Shown here: positions 9,901-21,900 of the stretch, one piece after another | How the letters are laid out: the number at the start of each line of letters is the position of its first letter | Numbering within the stretch: the first letter of the stretch is position 1 | Assembly: GCA_009746045.1 (NCBI GenBank) | Contig: RPFO01000022.1 | Location: 3,914,622 to 3,942,121 of the forward strand | Length of the DNA: 27,500 nt | Direction of reading: 5' to 3' | From: Mesostigma viride | Lineage: Eukaryota; Streptophyta; Mesostigmatophyceae; Mesostigmatales; Mesostigmataceae | The notes under the pieces: model-generated | The model's input: only the letters and a program-made list of their open reading frames with translations | Databases searched by the model: none | Told to the model about the DNA's origin: nothing | Program-made: the position numbers and the translations under genes

Positions 9901-12900
9901 GCATGCCGGTGTTAATTAATTTAGGATGATGTCAGCTTGTGTGTCGGCGGGCCATGCCTTAAGCAAGCTAGGCAGGCAATGAACCGCAATTGTTTCTTCC
10001 CCCTCCCTCCCACCCTGGAGGCTTCTTGCTTCCGCGTGCGGATTGAGAAACCTTAAGGCCACTGTTAACTGCTACATTTGTGGCAGGGCTCCACTTATTG
10101 TATTCAATCAACTGCTGGTCTTCTTGGGAGCTGAGTGATCTTAATTGGCTTCGCAAATTCTTCGAAATGTGCTCCGCCAGATAAACAGATAGGGTGTTCG
10201 AAATAAACAGAAATGGTGTTAAAATTTACAAAAGTTATGTTGACATTTTCAGAGGCGGTGCTAGATTGACAAATGCCATGTTGTAATTAACAGATTGTAT
10301 TAGAGTTGACGAAGGTGACGCGGTGAACCCCTATTTTCTCCTGAGAGTGTACCTGAGCGTGCGAAGGTGATGAGGTAAAATCACAGGACTTGACCCACAA
10401 CTTGTCTGCTTAAAGCCGTACCTGACAGCGACCTTAATTAATTAGCAAGACCTTGGTACCTGAGAGCAAGAAGGTGATGCGGTGAGCCACCCTGTCTGCT
10501 TGGAGTGTACCTGAGAGCGAGTAGGTGATGCGGTTGCGGTAGTGGTTGCGCAGTGTCGGCAGCAGCGTCTCCTGGGTGTAGTCCTCCACAAACGCACGCA
10601 GCTGCTTCTTGATGCTGGCGGACGCAAAGAAACGGACGATTCGAGACAACAGGGGGCAAGGGACAGGGCAATGGGGGGCAATATAATCAGGCGATGGATG
10701 GGTTAAGCCGCGATAAATTGGTGAAGAGCGATGGATTAGATCTTAATCTTACTATGGCATCTCAAGGTGCCAGGCGAGGTACTGTCCACAGCAGGCGTAG
10801 TACACAACGAAACGGTGGGCGGGTACCCAAGCTTCTCCCACTGTAGGGGGGGCAGACCATAGAGTGTTCTCTCAGCAACCGGCACGGCACGAGTGATTGG
10901 GGCAGTGACAATGACGGCAAGAGGAGAAAGGAGGATTGGGTTGAGCCTGTCAAGTCCACTTGGCAGTGCTGAGGGGGCCGGGGTAGGGGAGCACCTGGGT
11001 GTATAGTATGTATACATCCATTTATACAATTTAGGAAGTGGATAGTAGGCAGCTTCAACGCGAAACGATCAAAGCTGCCTTGATGCATGACAAAATCACA
11101 TACCATAACTGCTATATTATTCTATAATGAATAGAAAAATTAATACTTAGTCTTACATACTCCAATACCAATAGCAATGGCAGTCATGACCCCATCCCTC
11201 CCAGCATGGCCATGGCATGTCTTGCAAGGGTCTGCGAGGGTGTGGCTGCCACATAAGGCAGCCAACCAGCAGCCTCGTATAAAGCAATTCATTACAAGTT
11301 TACGGGCTTGATAGTATATTCACGACAACTCTGAGGGCTATACCGTATATTCATGACAAGTTTATGAATGATGAAAGTTTACGGGCTTGATAGTATATTC
11401 ATGACATTGAGGTATGGGCTTTCATGCCCTACCTGCTGGTGGTGGCGGCCTCGGCGATGATCCGTTCAGTATGTTCATGACAAGCTTGTGCGCTTACCTG
11501 CTGGTGGTGGCGGCCTCGGCGATGATCTCGCTCTGATCCAGAAACTGGTGGAAGAATGATGCCGCAGGGAACGGATGCGGGGTAAGGAGCGGCGAGCACA
11601 AACAAGGGGATGTTGGGGCACGAATACTTGTCGCAAGGCAAGTGGATGGATTAAGCTTTCAGCACAAACAAGGGGATGGTGGGGCGCGACTTGCCACAAG
11701 GTATCATTAGGTAAACAAAGGCACCTAGGGGCTGGATTGTGCTTTTCTAGCAAGCAGCCGAGGGACCGTCGACAGTGTTAGAGAGGTTGACAAGCTCGTG
11801 GGCAGACAGGTGTGCCGTGACTTGTGGCAGCACAGAGCACAGACAAAAGAATCGCTTCCTGGGAAGACATGGCTTGCGGCCGAAACAGCAAATATCACAA
11901 AAGGCATGGGGAAGCCACATGCGCAACCCTCCTCCTGCCTGTGCGGAACCCCCTCCTCCTGCCTGTGCGGCAACCCCTCGAGCCTGTGTGGCAACCCCTC
12001 TTGCCTGTATGGCACTCCTGACCCTCTCCTGAGGCACACTCTGCTGGCTTGCCCACATCGTGTCACAACGTGCTTTGGATTCATGACAAAGCACTGGCAT
12101 CCACCGGCATTCGTGCAGACACGACGCCAACTACCTCAAAACGGTTCATCGATGGAAATAACTGGTTTCTATAAGAACAAAGCCTGTGGTGGGAGCAACA
12201 AAAGCAGGGCAGATTAGCGCTGCGCAAGGCCATTCCTATCCAGAACGTGGGTGGACTTGGCTTTTCTAGACCTGCTGCGTGCCAGGTGATAAGTGCAGGC
12301 TGTAAGTGCAGGTGAGAAATGCAGGCCGTAAGTGCATGCTATCAGTGCAGGCTACAACTGCAGGCTACAACTGCAGGCTGTTAGTGCATGCTATCAGTGC
12401 AGGCGATACCTGCAACCGCGGCGGGGACATACCTGCAACAGCGGTCGGAACACCGCAGCAGACAGGTACACCCTGGCAGGCGCCGGGATTCTCACAAACG
12501 GGAACATGTCCTGGTTAGGCAGCAAGACCGCCACCATCTTGCTCACATCCCCCCGCGGAGTCGCCGCTGCGACTACCGCGTCCCACGCGCTCCCTGCGCG
12601 CCCGCTGGCCAACGGGTCCGCCCGGGGCGTGCCGGGGGGGAGCCTTAAGGAGAACGGGTTTCGAGCGCCCACGGGGCTTGTGGTCGGGGACGTGGGCGGG
12701 GCGAGCCGGAGCTGGAATTGGAAGAAGATGCGTTCTGAGGAGGACTTGCCGGTGTTCCCAGTGGGGGCGGGGGGGGCGACCTCGAGCCCCCCCGTGGGCG
12801 CCGAGGTGGCGGCGATCGGAGGGTCCTTGTCGTCGGAGGTGGCACTCTCGGAGTTCGCAAGGGTGGACGCGGTCGTGCAGAGGAGAAGGCAGAGGAAGTC

Positions 12901-15900
12901 GAGCAACGCGCCCTGTTGGGGGGAGGCAAAGGGGGCGGTGGGTGGGTGGGGGAAGAGCGCGCGGTGGGGGGGGGGGGAAGAAGGGGGTGAGGGTGGTGGT
13001 GGTGGTGGGAAGAAAGGGGGGAGGGGGATGCCATTTCGAGCTAAGCCAGAGGTTACGGCGCACAATGATGAAGACAAGCGAGGGGTTGGGGTGCACATCA
13101 TCCAAAACAAGCAGGAGCCGGAGACCGGGCCATCAATTAAGAGAAGCATACAACATATACGACGTGGCGGCTAGTGCATGATGATTTATGCCACGGATCC
13201 TCGTAATGTAGACTGTTTAGTGCCGGACTCGTGATGGGTCCAGTCATACACGCCTAAAGTTGCAGTGTCTCCAGAAGTGTCTCCAGAAGTTGCAGGGTGC
13301 CGGAAATGCCCTGGCGACAGCACCCGTACCCCTGCATGCGGTTGCACACCTCGGCCAGTAGGTACTGTTGCACACCACGGGGTCCTAATGACGACCACCT
13401 TATAACACCGGCATGCCGTTCTGCCCCTCTTCTAGTGTGCCTTGTGTACCTGCCGCACTAGCCATCGCGCCATCGTCTCGTGGTTAGATTACCTGCGTGC
13501 AGTTGTACACCTTGGCCAGCGTGTACTGTAGTGTGTCACGTAGTCGTAAGGACTACAGTCATATAATACCTGCGTGCAGTTGTACACCTTGGCCAGCGTG
13601 TACTGTAGTGTGTCACGTAGTCGTTAGGACTACAGTCATATAATACCTGCATGCAGTTGTACACCTCGGCCAGCGTGTACTGGGGCCGTGAGTCCACCAC
13701 GGCGTCCTCCCCATCGCCCGCCAGCGGCGGCGTGGCCCTCCCACCAGATGCGCCGGCCACGTCGGGCGTGACGGAGCGCCCCATCGGCGCCATGAGCGCT
13801 TCTTGTTCGGCTGCGGTCGTGCGCAGGAGCTGGATCAGGTGGCGGTGGTTGGCTGTTTTGAGGGCACGTGAGGGGATGACAGATGAGGAGGGTAAGCACC
13901 CGAATTATTTATTGGGTGAATGGCAGGGGAGGAAGGAGCTATTGGTCAGATGGCGGTGGTTGGCTGATTATAATAGCGAGGGCGTGTTAGTGTTATTATA
14001 ATAGCGAGGGCGTGTTAGTGCGATTACAATAGCGAGGGCGTGTTAGTGTGATTAAAATAGCGAGGGCGTGTTAGTGTGATGACGATAGCGAGGGCGTGTT
14101 AGTGTTATGATAATAGCGAGGGCCAGTTGGTGTGATTACAATAGCGAGGGCGTGTTAGTGTGGTTACAATAGCGAGGGCGTGTTAGTGTGGTTACAACAG
14201 TGAGGGCGTGTTAGTGTGTGGGTGACACGTAATGGGAAGCGCGGACGATATAATTATACACATGGAGCGCGGTAGGGAGGGAGAGGGGGTTGTGGGGGAG
14301 GATCAGTGGTTGGCGATTGGCAAGAGTGAGAGCGTAGGAGTGGGTGAATGAGGGGGCGGGCAGCGCGCGGGGCAATATGTCGGTCACTGTCGCTGATCGT
14401 CATCATCATATCAATAGGCCGGTCACTGTCGCTGATCGTCATCATCATATCAATAGGTCGGTCACTGTCGCTGATCGTCAGCATCATATCAATAGGTCGG
14501 TCAACGTCGCTGATCGTCAGCATCACATCACATCGCGGCATCTATGAGACAAACCACGCGCTTAGACTAGGGTGACAGGATAGCTAAATGGCAGGGGAGA
14601 AGGGGGATATGGAGCGGGGTCAAGCCAGGGATAAGCAAGGGGGGTGCATGCAAGGGGGGGGGGGGGGCATATGTGGGTGAAGTGGCAAGGGAGGGTGCTG
14701 GGAGGGCTGGATGTCTTACTCCTGGAGGGGGTCACCGAGGAATGGTAGGCTTGCCAAGGGGGAGGTTCCATGGTCCTAGTCGATGAACAGCTACAGCTGG
14801 CCATCCAGCCCCTCGATGAACAGCTACAGCAAGCCATCCCTGGCCAGCACGAGGCAGGAGGGGTCTGGCACAGGGGGCCATCCCACGGTCCAATCACAAG
14901 GAGTTCATGAGACAGCCCGTTGCCCCTCCCCATCCCTACCCGCCATGTTCTCAATTCTAATTTGATTCGATATCCTACCCAGCACGAGCTCCAACCTATT
15001 AATATAGTCCCTAACTAACACGAGATTTCGCCCAAATGGAATGCATTCCATCCCTACCCAGCACCAGCCTTTCAAATTTTTAGACATCCCTACCCCCAGC
15101 GTGTTATTTAACAGAATTTAATCTCGTCCCAGCATCGGCAGTTTCTTCTAGTTACTCTGATTAGTCTTACACCCGTTCACTCCCAAGAATCACCAGTCTT
15201 TATTAGAACAAAGAGTGGACTGGGCTATCACGAATGAATGGCACGGTGGAACCGAATAAGAAAACAATTCAGCACGTAGTGCATGCCCCCAGCACCAGCA
15301 AACAAAGGGGTGGGTGGGTGGGTGAAAGAAACTACCTAGACGACAATCTGCGTTTGGCTATATTCCCCTTTGGCCAAGCAGGACAGCCGTCGAGAACCGT
15401 CATTCACTTTCCATGTGACGTCAGACTTGCGTCACAAACTCCCTACGAATTATACAAGCTTTGAACGGTTCCTGCTCCTACTTTCAAAGCCCACTAGGGC
15501 TTGCCACGCAAAGAGCTTTCGTCACAAAATGTGGCCACTGACAAGTCAGTGGCGACCGTCAGGTCACTAGCATGTGACGCCGGTTTTTCAGCAATGACGT
15601 ACATTCCGTACTAGCTGCCTAAGGACTAGTGGCGCGCGGCCTGACCAAGGGCAGCCGACCCACAATTTCCCATATTTAATTTAAGACTTAACTGTCTGAC
15701 GCCTGAAACCCGCGCGGCCGGCGGGACATAAAACCGGTGGCTGTCCCAGCCGCCTGCGGCGGTCTCTCTTGTACCACTACACTAAACTATTTTGGAAGAA
15801 ATCCGATAGCAATTCTAATTGTTCTAATTTCATCTCGTCCCTACCCAGCATCAGTTACTCTAATCATTCTAATCATTCTAATAATCCTAAGTTCATCTCG

Positions 15901-18900
15901 TCCCTACCTAGCACGAGGCAAGAGCGGTCCAGCACGTGCTCCAGCGCCTCCTTGGTCGCCACTGCGGCTGGGCTCGACGCCACCGTGGCCGCCTCGATGC
16001 CCCCATCGGGGCCGTTCGTGCTGTAGTCCGAGGTGGCCGACTCCGAACGCGGCCACTCCTGCGAGGGGCGCGAGCGGACCAACCCCGTGGCCTTGGCGGC
16101 ACCGCGGGGGCTCAGCATGTTGGAAGTGGCAAGGTCCTCGGTGGACGCGGCGACCATCTCCGTGGCCAGGAAGCCACGCAGCTCCACCTGGAGCGAGTCG
16201 CTGGGGTTGTGGGGTGAGATTCGTGTGAACAACGGGACGTACATATCAATGAGACGACAATGTACATGTGAACATGGGGGCATGGGGGCATATATATATG
16301 AGTACATATAAATGCCCTTGGAGTATGGTCATTCAAGGGAAAAATATATATGAGTACATACTACTATAAATGAGTACATATATATGTGAGTACATATAAA
16401 TGCCCTTGGAGTATGGTCATTCAAGGGAAAAAGATCACCGTGAGAGAACGAAACAGAGACAACCATACAGCTATGATGCAAGTTATAAGCTACGCATAAA
16501 CAAAGTGTATACAGATGCGGGTAATCGATAAACATGGGCTCATGGGGAGATTGTTTGGTGCATGTTTGTGGAAGCCTTCCTCTTTGTGAAAGCCTGATCT
16601 AGCTTCAGAAAACCATTCTGTGCTGGTTGCTCTTGTCAATCGGTCAATCATTAAACGCCAACGGCATGCAGTGGCTTTCCCATCCTCCCCCCTCCCCCCT
16701 TCCCCCTCCCCCCCCCCTTCCCCTTCCCCTCCCCCTCCCCCTCCCCTCCCCCTCCCCCTCCCCCTCCCCCTCCCCCCCCTCCCCCCTCCCCCTCCCCCCT
16801 CCCCCCCCTCCCCCCTCCCCCCTCCCCCTCCCCCCCCTCCCCCCTCCCCCTCCCCCTCCCCCCCCCCCTCCCCCCTCCCCCCTCCCCCCCCCCCCCCTCC
16901 CCTCTCCCCCTCCCCCCTTGGCCCAACAGATGAGTTGTTGTCCGATGCCCTGTCGACAGATGCGTCACATCCTGTGGGCATCGCAAGGCATGAGGAGGCG
17001 GAGGATCCCATGGCCCCTGGCGCCTACCGCAGCGATGCGGCCGCATGCTCCCCCCACCCGATGCACTGTATGCACTCGACCAGCACGCGGCAATACTTGT
17101 CCGCGTCACTCTCCTCGCTCTTGGCGATCTTGGCCTGTGTGGGGAAGGGGTGCCCAAGCGGGGAGAGATGTGGGGGGAAGGGGGGGGAGGAGGGGGGGGC
17201 AGAGTGGGGAGACATATGGGTGGATTGGGGGGGGGGGGGGGGGGGGGGGGGGGCGGGGAGGGGAGCAGACGAATGTGACAATCTAAGTATGATGGGAAGA
17301 ACTCCAGGAATAACAGTAAAAAAGGTTCCCATGCATGGCAGGTAAAAAAGTCAATCGCCGTAGTCACTATTACCGAGAGTGCTTGGATTTCGCTTTTCTA
17401 GCGCGCATGCAAAAGAAAAATCAATTTGTCAACTACCAAATCATTCACCAACGGGCTCGGGCCATTATTATGCAGGTACATGAATAATTGGAAGGACCGC
17501 GTGATGGCTATTTGATTGTTCTGCCCGTGAGGTCGTGCCGCCAGCATTATAGCTGAATGGTTGCTTTATGCTATGAGTCCAAAGTGAGGTCTATGGCTAA
17601 AGGTACAAGATGTCAGTGTGCGGTGCCAGCGTAACAGGCCACAAAGACCGCACAAGCAGTTGCTGCGCGGGGCTGCTGCCCCTCCCTTCACAGAGCAGCG
17701 ACACATGGTGCGTAATAAGGCCCCTTTACCATGAACTCGGTCGAATGCTCCACGCCCGCAAACCACTGTGACATCCCCGTGCTTCGATAGACCGACTCTG
17801 CAGGCGCCCCGATGGCCGCACCCTCACCCCCAGGGCCTCGCTCGGGGTCCCCCTCCGCCCCCCACGCGGCCGCGGCCTCCGCAACGTCTCCGCCGTCGGC
17901 GCTATTGCGCTGCTGGTTGTCCCTCTCCGCCACGATACTGCGACCGCAGACATTGGGGATGCAATCTTTAGAATCAAAATTGAGAGGCAAAATTGAGGCT
18001 GAAAACTTGAATGCGAGCAAAATTTGCGAGCGCATTTGGAAGCGCATTTGCACCGCATGTGCAAGCACGTGTTGTGATGAGTTTCATGCATTTCGATGAA
18101 TTTCCGATGCACGATTAAGATGAATTTCCGATGCACGTTTGAGATGCGAGCATTATGACCAGCCAGAAGGACCGACGTGGCAACAATGGCCAGAACAGGC
18201 AGAACATAGAATGGCGCCAGTGGATGACCGCCAAGGCAACCCACCACCCTTTCATTTACCTTCCTAGAACCCAACAACTGTAGGGAAAGGTTGTCCGATG
18301 GGGGCATCAGAAAGCCACCAAAGGCCCCACGTGGATCCCTAACTATTACAGACCATTATAAATAAACTGAAGGGGCCCCACGTGGATCCCTAACTATTAC
18401 AGACCATTATAAATACACTTAAGGTACTGCTATTAAAAAAAAAAATGTCGAACCACTAGCATAGCGAAATCCGACTCTGCTACAGGGCTTGCCTTGGCAC
18501 GGTCGTGTAGCATGCAGCTGTAGTACACTATGGTCTCACTTGACGTACGTGTAAAGGATGTGTGTGGTTGTCTCACTTGACGTACGTGTAAAGGATGTGT
18601 GTGGTTGTCTCACTTGACGTACGTGTAAAGGATGTGTGTGGTTGTCTCACTTGACGTACGTGTAAAGGATGTGGGTGGTTGTCTCACTTGACGTACGTGT
18701 AAAGGATGTGTGTGGTTGTCTCACTTGACGCACGTGTAAAGGATGTGTGTGGTTGTCTCACTTGACGCACGTGTAAAGGATGTGGGTGGTTGTCTCACTT
18801 GACGCACGTGTAAAGGATGTGGGTGGTTGTCTCACTTGACGTACGTGTAAAGGATGTGGGTGGTTGTCTCACTTGACGTACGTGTAAAGGATGTGTGTGG

Positions 18901-21900
18901 TTGTCTCACTTGACGTACGTGTAAAGGATGTGTGTGGTTGTCTCACTTGACGCACGTGTAAAGGATGTGGGTGGTTGTCTCACTTGACGTACGTGTAAAG
19001 GATGTGGGTGGTTGTCTCACTTGACGCACGTGTAAAGGATGTGGGTGGTTGTCTCACTTGACGTACGTGTAAAGGATGTGTGTGGTTGTCTCACTTGACG
19101 TACGTGTAAAGGATGTGTGCGGTTGTCTCACTTGACGTACGTGTAAAGGATGTGGGTGGTTGTCTCACTTGATGTATATATAAAGAATGCTGAATGTGGC
19201 CAAGTGCCAAGTCCGCGGAATCGAACCCCGTGGTAGGGCTTCCCTAGCAACGCGGTCGTTTCCCACCATCCTCATGCACATGTAACTGTGGCCAAGTGCC
19301 AAGTCCGCGGAACGACCATCCAAGAAACAGGGGATGTCCGTTAACCACCAGTAGGATCCCCGGATGTAGGGACTACGATAGGAAGGGGGTGAGATTGTGA
19401 AAACGTCATATACCCACCTGTACGGCCCCCGTAGGTAGATGTGGTCCTGCAACTCGTGCAGCACCTTTTCGTACGTGACTTTGGTCAAGTCCTGCAGCTC
19501 CAGGAGGACGTCCTGGAGCGCGCCCACCTGGTCAGGTGGCACGTGGAAACAGTTGAAATGAAATGGGGGCAGCAAGCAGGAACTAATGAGGAGGGGCAGC
19601 ACGTCCTGGAGCGCGCCCACCTGGTCAGGGGGCACCAAAGGCCCATGAAACAACAGGGGAGAAGAGGACAAAGGAAGGTGAGGGGGCGAGGAGGCCCATG
19701 ACGAACCAGGGGAGCAGCAAGCAACAGATAGGAAGAGGGAGCAGCAAGCAACAGATAGGAAGAGGGAGCAGCAAGCAGCAGATAGGATAAGGGAGCAGCA
19801 AGCAACAGATAGGAAGAGGGAGCAGCAAGCAACAGATAGGAAGAGGGAGCAGCAAGCAACAGATAGTAAAAGCCACAAATCGTGAGAGGGAGAAGGGGCA
19901 ACCACAGGGAAGGACGCCGGGGGAGTGGGGTGGGGGAGGGGGGGGGGCACAAAGCCTATTCAGAAACAGCCACACCACCTGCCCACGGAGATTCCCCGCC
20001 ACCACCGGGGACCAGCCACAAAAGAGCCGGGCGTGACATGAGACCAAAGAAGCAGTGAGCCGGGAGCGGAGCAAGGGGTCCAGGGTATAAGGCGAGCCAT
20101 GACAAGTACAGTCCTTATATAAGTATAAGAAGCACCAGGCTATCGTGATACTAGTATAAGAAGCACCAGGCTATCGTGATACTAGTATAAGAAGCACCAG
20201 GCTATCGTGATACTAGTATAAGAAGCACCAGGCTATCGTGGTACTAGTATAGGAAGCACCAGGCTATCGTGATACTAGTATAAGAAGCACCAGGCTATCG
20301 TGATACTAGTATAGGAAGCACCAGGCTATCGTGATACTAGTATAGGAAGCACCAGGCTATCGTGATACTAGTATAAGAAGCACCAGGCTATCGTGATACT
20401 AGTATAGGAAGCACCAGGCTATCGTGATACTAGTATAGGAAGCACCAGGCTATCTTGGGAACAGATGAGGCTAGAAAAGCGAGGCATCCTCCCACTAGAC
20501 GCTGCCTTGTGAAGCGGTCGCATTCTCTTCTTCCGCCCACAGCGACACCTGGTCGACCGATTCGCGCCGGGTCCTTCCCACCCCAAGTGGGCAGGTTTTA
20601 CTTCTGGCGCCCGCACACGCACATGCACACACACGCACACGCACAAATACACACACATGCACACGCACACACACTATACTATACAATACTATAGTGACGA
20701 CACACACGCACACGCACACGCACACGCACACGCACACGCACACGCACACGCACACGCACACGCACACGCACACGCACACGCACACGCACACGCACACGCA
20801 CACGCACACGCACACGCACACGCACACGCACACGCACACGCACACGCACACGCACACGCACACGCACACGCACACGCACACGCACACGCACACGCACACG
20901 CACACGCACACGCACACGCACACGCACACGCACACGCACACGCACACGCACACGCACACGCACACGCACACGCACACGCACAATATACTATAGTGACCAC
21001 ACACACACACCTGGTCGACCGAGTCGCGCTCCATCACAGCGCGCACTTTGTTGATGGCCAGCGCAGCCGCGTAGAAACAGCGGCGACGCAGCAGCTGGTC
21101 CACCTTCTCGGGGGTCTGGGGGGGGAAGGAATTAAGGGAAGATGGGGTGGCTTGTTAGGGTGACGGAGACGTTGGTCCATGGTCTCGCGTTTTTTTTTTT
21201 TTTTTTGGGGGGGGGGGGGGAGAGAGGGATGGGGGAATGGTGCATGGGGTTGTGGTTGAGAATCAAGCCGCGATGGGGTGGATTTGTTTACTCAGCATGG
21301 GTGGGTGAGCTCGACCCACGATATCGCCTGTGTGGGCTACCATCAAAACAATGGAAGTAGCATTTTCGAATAAATCAGATATGGTCGGATGCCTCGCAAA
21401 GCCACGGGGTAGCAGGTGGCCTCTCCGAGCTGTCGTTGTAATGGTACTAAAAGTGCATTAACTACTAGTACGATTCACTATAGTACCATTCACTGTAGTA
21501 CCATTCACTGTGTTATGTCACTGTCATGAACACTTTAGATCCTGGTCGCCCAGCTTGGCCACCTCACTGCAGTACGTGTGCTCATGCCTGCTTGCCTTGG
21601 CCAGTCAGGGCTGCTACTTTATCGCTACTGCTTTATCGAGCTCTTTTTCATTCAGGTTGTTCATGCCTGCTTGACTTGGCCAGACGGGCTACTGTTGCTT
21701 CATGGAGCTCTTCTTAATCTAGGCTGCCATGCCAGTTTGCCTTGGCGAGACAGGCGCTTCATCGAGCAGTTCTCTATCCAAATTGGCCATGCCCTGTTAC
21801 CTTGGCCTCCTGATACGCCCCATTCCACATCTGCTGTGGCATTCCATGCGGTCGACGTTGTAGAATTCTTAGATAATTGTGATCCACCCTGGCCATGTCA

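Larger units (their letters stand above)
8810..10510 (-). other. SEC8 intron 13
   Basis: 1,701 nt. Next to exon 13, donor copies (real: GTACCTGAGAGCGAGTAGG) occur at about 10458, 10420, 10350 and, weaker, 10296. A TTAA-rich palindromic block is at 9154-9234 and a 29-bp array at 8818-8912. 9240-10200 is unique, moderately AT-rich sequence in which I see no gene. Confidence 0.7.
13853..15907 (-). other. SEC8 intron 9, with donor and acceptor copies
   Basis: 2,055 nt. Copies of the exon 9 donor (real: CCCTACCTAGCACGAGG) occur at about 15838-15850, 15126-15135, 15052-15068, 15090-15100, 14974-14990 and 14836-14860, as CCCTACCCAGCA-type variants. Near exon 10, 13944-13974 duplicates its acceptor (TGGCGGTGGTTGGCTG, AG kept), with a weaker copy near 14301. 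The 28-bp and 39-bp arrays lie between. 15140-15830 is otherwise unique. Confidence 0.7.
17938..19417 (-). other. SEC8 intron 6
   Basis: 1,480 nt. Holds the 37-bp array (18527-19175), a 46-bp direct repeat (18323-18367 and 18374-18419), and a 26-bp direct repeat (GTGGCCAAGTGCCAAGTCCG...) at about 19197-19222 and 19287-19312. On the minus strand at about 19205-19222 the latter flanks a B-box-like GGGGTTCGATTCCGCGG. Between 17938 and 18320 the sequence is mostly unique, with short GATGAATTTCCGATGCACG repeats at 18090-18140. Confidence 0.75.
19528..21010 (-). other. SEC8 intron 5
   Basis: 1,483 nt. In order of transcription: CA-rich microsatellite (20600-21010), a copy of the exon 5 donor at 20549-20568, the 31-bp array (20122-20458), a unique stretch (19870-20120), a 27-bp array (19714-19866), and a duplicated exon 6 acceptor at 19601-19630. 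Confidence 0.8.

Noticed and set aside
17058-17134. Shorter exon 8 ending at GG|GTGGGG
   Set aside because: Same phase, but it would delete about ten residues that the family has. Extending to 17028 restores them and keeps phase, though the shorter form could be an isoform.
16490-17367. Proline-rich and glycine-rich frames on both strands
   Set aside because: Translation of the C-run tract and G runs; no start context, family or conserved motif. The only supported coding sequence there is exon 8.
17793-17937. Shorter exon 7 ending at TCG|GTCTAT
   Set aside because: Weak donor; the longer form adds SQWFAG...STEFM, which aligns with the plant segment and runs gaplessly into exon 8.
19195-19320. 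tRNA gene on the minus strand (GGTTCGATTCC)
   Set aside because: No full cloverleaf: acceptor and D arms are missing and the T stem has a mismatch. At most a tRNA-derived relic.
20495-21163. Several frames of poly His-Ala, His-Thr, Arg-Val, Cys-Val and Cys-Ala repeats
   Set aside because: Direct translation of the (CACACG)n microsatellite on both strands. Only the minus frame containing SEC8 exon 5 has a coding part.
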